A stretch of 64,000 nt of DNA, taken from assembly GCA_021464245.1 (NCBI GenBank), contig JADCRB010000119.1:332553-396552 (forward strand), given 5' to 3'. The translations under genes and the position numbers were made by a program. Shown piece after piece: positions 60,627-64,000 of this stretch. This DNA comes from Carallia brachiata. Taxonomy: Eukaryota; Streptophyta; Magnoliopsida; Malpighiales; Rhizophoraceae. Numbering within the stretch: the stretch's first letter is position 1; the number at the start of each line of letters is the position of its first letter. Under the pieces are notes generated by a model. The model saw only the letters and a list, made by a program, of their open reading frames with translations. It was not told the DNA's origin and did not search any database.

Positions 60627-63600
60627 TCGAAATCCATGGCTCTAGGAATCATATGCATAATGACAGAAATCAACTGATTAAGCATATCCGGCTGTCTTTT
60701 TGGTCCACTTCGATATTGGCTCCGATGGTTGCTGTCCAATTTAAGATTACTGGACACAGAGGGCCAAGAGAATTTTGCTTTTAAACATTAGGTAGTCGGG
60801 CATTGTAGAATAGCATGTCGAGACAATTGCATTGCCCCTAAATTTTACAAAATTAACCTAATTAATTAGTTGTCCCTTGTATTTTTTCGCATTGATCCGG
60901 TTAATGGAAAAGCTCTTAGATATGTGATTTGCAATTTTGTTAAATGTCCCTTTTTTTAGTAGGTAAATTTGGTGTGATTCTTTTTTTCTAATAAGAGATC
61001 CTTCAAAATTGGGTATTTTTTGAAGGACATGGTGTCTAATTTCTTGTTGATATGGTCTAACAATTCCTAAGTTTTTTTTTTTTTTCTTTTTTTGTGTATG
61101 TGTGTGCGGAAGAATCTCCACTAAGTTAAAATTTTGGAGCAAAGGATAACGCATTGACTTTGACCGAAACAACTCCGTGTGTACAGATTTTTTTTTTTTT
61201 TTTTTTGATTTTTTTGGGTGGCAAAAAAACATAAGGCGTGGAAAATTTGCCGTTATGGCCCACTTATTGGCGGGTCACGAACAGGGACGTACAGCTTCAA
61301 ACGGACCAAATTGGAAGTTCTCGGGTCAGGCTTTGGTGACGCTCAGATTGGGTTAGTCCAGTCTTGGCAAAATGGGCCTCCTTCCGCTAGTTCAGATTCG
61401 TGCGGCGGGACATGTACGTTTGGGCCAGTATTGGCCTGTCGGTTAATCCAGATGCTAAGGCCGAAGACCAAGAGGCTTATTTTCACTACTTTTGCGAGTG
61501 GCCGAAATGCGCAGCCGAGTACCCGCAATAAGGCGCTGACTCGAGACACTCCCACCCCACGCTACAGTTGAAGACAAATAAGAAGCAGAACAATCAATTG
61601 TCTCCTCCGAAAGCGACTCCAGATGTAAAGGATCTGCTGTGGTCCAGTGAACCCCATTTAAGGCATTCATGCAATTTCGGGCTACCTAGCTTCAGCTTCC
61701 GCGTAATCCAATGATCTGAGACCGGTGGGGACCATTTACCCTTGTTCAAGTTTGTTCAAGCTTTCCAAGGTAGGAAAAAAAAAAATGATTCTTCCCGATT
61801 GGATGAAATCAGCGTCCCGATCCACGAGAGGACCAAGTGCCTCTAGAATCCATGAGGGAAGGGAAAGCAGTAGCAATTTTTAACCGTTGTCGTAAATTCA
61901 TAATTTAAATGACATTAGTAGTATACAAAAATTTAAAAAAAAGAGATCAGGGTTTAAATTTTTTATATCAATAACTGTTTTCTCTTTCTCAATTAGTTGC
62001 TTTAATTTTAGAAACTTTTTTTTAACAAAAAAAACTTTTAACCGTTACTGGTCAAATGTAATTAAAAAGCTAATCATACAAGGCGGGGGAGGCGGAGTAA
62101 GGTATCTTCATTGGCGGGCCATTCATTCATTCACTCATGTACTTTCCTTCCCGCAAACGTGCCCGTTCTTGGTCTGAAGGACGCTTTATGAAAATCCCTG
62201 TTATGCAAAAAATAAATTAACGTGCCATTTTGCGACTTGCAAATGTCATTGATGTTTCTTGCTTACTCTTAAGCGAAACACTAAAATTACTGAGGATATT
62301 ACTTACCAAAAAAACAAAAACATCTAAAATTAATTGATTTTCAAGGATGTATGGAAGACTAGTCTCCTCGTGGGTCGTATTTTTCCTCATGGGTCGTATT
62401 TTGAAATTTTCCAATGAGAAGGTTGTTTGACAAAAAAAAAAAAAGTTTTTTTTTCTTCATAAATCTGGCAACTTTCTACTCAAATATTCAAACACAAGAC
62501 CATGTAAATAAATATCTAGACTATTAGCTAAGGGAATATCCTCTTTTTTTTTTTTTTTTGTGTGCAGACATAACCATTTTTGTTGAAGCTAAGATTGTGC
62601 AATCATGATGATAGGTCTAATGCATGAGATGAGAATGACATGCACTTTAATCTCCTTATTTGACAGTATCAAGCTTCTTGAATCCTTGATAGCGACATTG
62701 CATTTGGAAATTTAGAATCGTAAAATAAAATTCATGGGCGTATTTGTTGAAGAAATGTAGGCTAATGACTGTGCAATATATATCTATACCATTATGTTAA
62801 AACCCTTCCTCTGAATGTTGGTCGCATTTATTGAAGGTAAACTCTTGGAAAACATGACTTTTGTGGTTCTCGGTGGGCAATAATCTAAGCTTATATATAT
62901 ATAAATGGAAAAATCATTGAATCGATATCTAATTGCTAGAAAGTAATTAAATAGTAAAGGCTTCAAGCCCTTTTGTTGTATTGCGCGTGCCAGTCTTTTT
63001 TATTACTAAGCAAGAGAGATGAGCTAATCCTTAGGCTATATTAGAGCCCTTGGAATTTCCAAGTCATAGTCTAATTAGGGCCACGTTATTCTAAAAGCGA
63101 GGGATTTGCATGGTTTTCACAAACTTTCCTAGCCCCCTCTGAGGCAGATTAATATATTCAAGAGCAAATTATGTTTTGGCCAAAAAAAATTCATAAAAAA
63201 AGCAGCTAATTTTTAAAAGAGCATTATAGAGATAGTACTTTAATAATTAGGTTGGCGTAGATTCCTTTAAATGATAGTTATTATTGGACTCACTAAAAAT
63301 TATAGCTTCAATAACACAATATTTTGGTATTGTGTGTACGAGCTAGAGTGCTGCCCCAAGTCGGGGAAAAAAACAAGGCTCCGAAAAGGGCTGTGAATTT
63401 GAATTAGAGAATATTGAAAATCGGAAGCTGAATTAAACGTTTGATAAACTGAGAATGTTTAATGGCAATGATTACCTAGATACCAGAAGTTAATACTTGT
63501 CTACATGCAGTTACACTGTTAAAGATAGGAATGATGGTAAATGCCTCCCAATATTCCCTTATTAATTAATTAGTACAGCCTTAGAGAGAGAGAGAGAGGC

Positions 63601-64000
63601 TGTTAGGTCGAGGTACTTGGGCAAAGTGAAGGAAATGAAATAGTTTTAGCAGAACGTTTGCTGTATGACTTGAGCGAGTTCCTCAGCACTGAGTTGGCAC
63701 TCAATTCCAATCTGTTCCAGAATGTTCAATCATTAGCTTCTACAAACATCCAATTAACTCCGCATGCACAAGACAAAAGAAAAAAAATTATTTTTTCTGA
63801 AAATGAATTTAAACTAGCTAGAAGAAGACAATGGCTGCAAAGATACCCTAGTTTTCAGAGATACAGTTACGCTTCTCAAGGGACATGCATTAAAATTGAA
63901 GTCAGGAGTATTGCAGTACAACTAGCTCTAGCTAAAAATTTGGGTGTCACATTACTGCACGAAACTTATCATTTTTATGCTTAGCTTTGTACAACGCCAA
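60627..64000. other. Downstream spacer
   Basis: Begins with the WRKY 3'UTR. A less AT-rich island at 61210-61740 has overlapping frames on both strands without recognisable similarity. The 61742-63560 stretch is AT-rich. A GA microsatellite lies at 63583-63598, and the 108-codon frame at 63658-63984 has no recognisable domain. No gene is supported. Confidence 0.5.

Noticed and set aside
60300..60757. Minus-strand frames over the WRKY last exon
   Set aside because: Antisense shadows of the WRKY coding sequence.
63658..63984. 108-codon frame at the window end
   Set aside because: Looks protein-like but no motif or upstream promoter was recognised; not enough to call a gene.
1..64000. CRISPR arrays, bacterial operons, viral genes, rRNA and tRNA genes
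   Set aside because: None found on either strand by reading; the window is plant nuclear DNA.

Overview
This is nuclear DNA of a flowering plant, almost certainly a eudicot. The genes are split by many short AT-rich introns with GT-AG (a few GC-AG) borders, the spacers are very AT-rich, and every recognised protein is a plant family member. There are no bacterial operons, CRISPR arrays or viral genes. I could not fix the species. Eight protein-coding genes can be modelled exon by exon. Six read through without a break; the trehalose-phosphate phosphatase and the SWEET transporter each carry one single-base deletion in an otherwise good exon.

Layout: 1-5794 (+) a PP2C phosphatase close to Arabidopsis PP2C76; 13103-16140 (+) a trehalose-6-phosphate phosphatase, with an orphan 5'UTR-like exon far upstream at 9790-9973; 20117-21491 (-) a PYL8/PYL9-type abscisic acid receptor; 28326-33730 (-) a PTB1/PTB2-type polypyrimidine-tract-binding protein; 34497-36248 (-) a multi-pass membrane protein of unknown function; 36550-36880 (+) a pentatricopeptide-repeat remnant; 38957-40253 (-) a SWEET3-like sugar transporter; 50067-53334 (-) the plastid sigma factor SIGE/SIG5; 58731-60626 (+) a group III WRKY factor with an overlapping upstream ORF.

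The gene content recalls two Arabidopsis chromosome 5 neighbourhoods, from memory: PP2C76, PYL8, PTB2, SWEET3 (At5g53140-At5g53190) and WRKY30, SIG5 (At5g24110-At5g24120). The window may therefore be a conserved ancestral gene block. Several members belong to stress and sugar signalling: ABA receptor, trehalose-6-phosphate removal, sugar efflux, stress- and light-induced sigma factor, defence WRKY. They are neighbours, not an operon.

The spacers (4-10 kb) hold small non-autonomous transposable elements rather than genes: a Tourist-like MITE with TTA target duplication (26307-27210), two copies of a 200-bp inverted-repeat family (about 9185 and 38195), other foldback elements (about 17490, 23985, 54780), two possible tRNA-derived SINEs, four copies of a purine-rich element built of about 90-bp internal units, and a short plastid atpH insertion (42571-42654). 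No intact autonomous transposon was seen. The most rewarding leads are the two single-base frameshifts, the CU-rich tract abutting a 5' splice site inside the PTB gene, the overlapping uORF of the WRKY gene, and the repeat family with internal tandem units.
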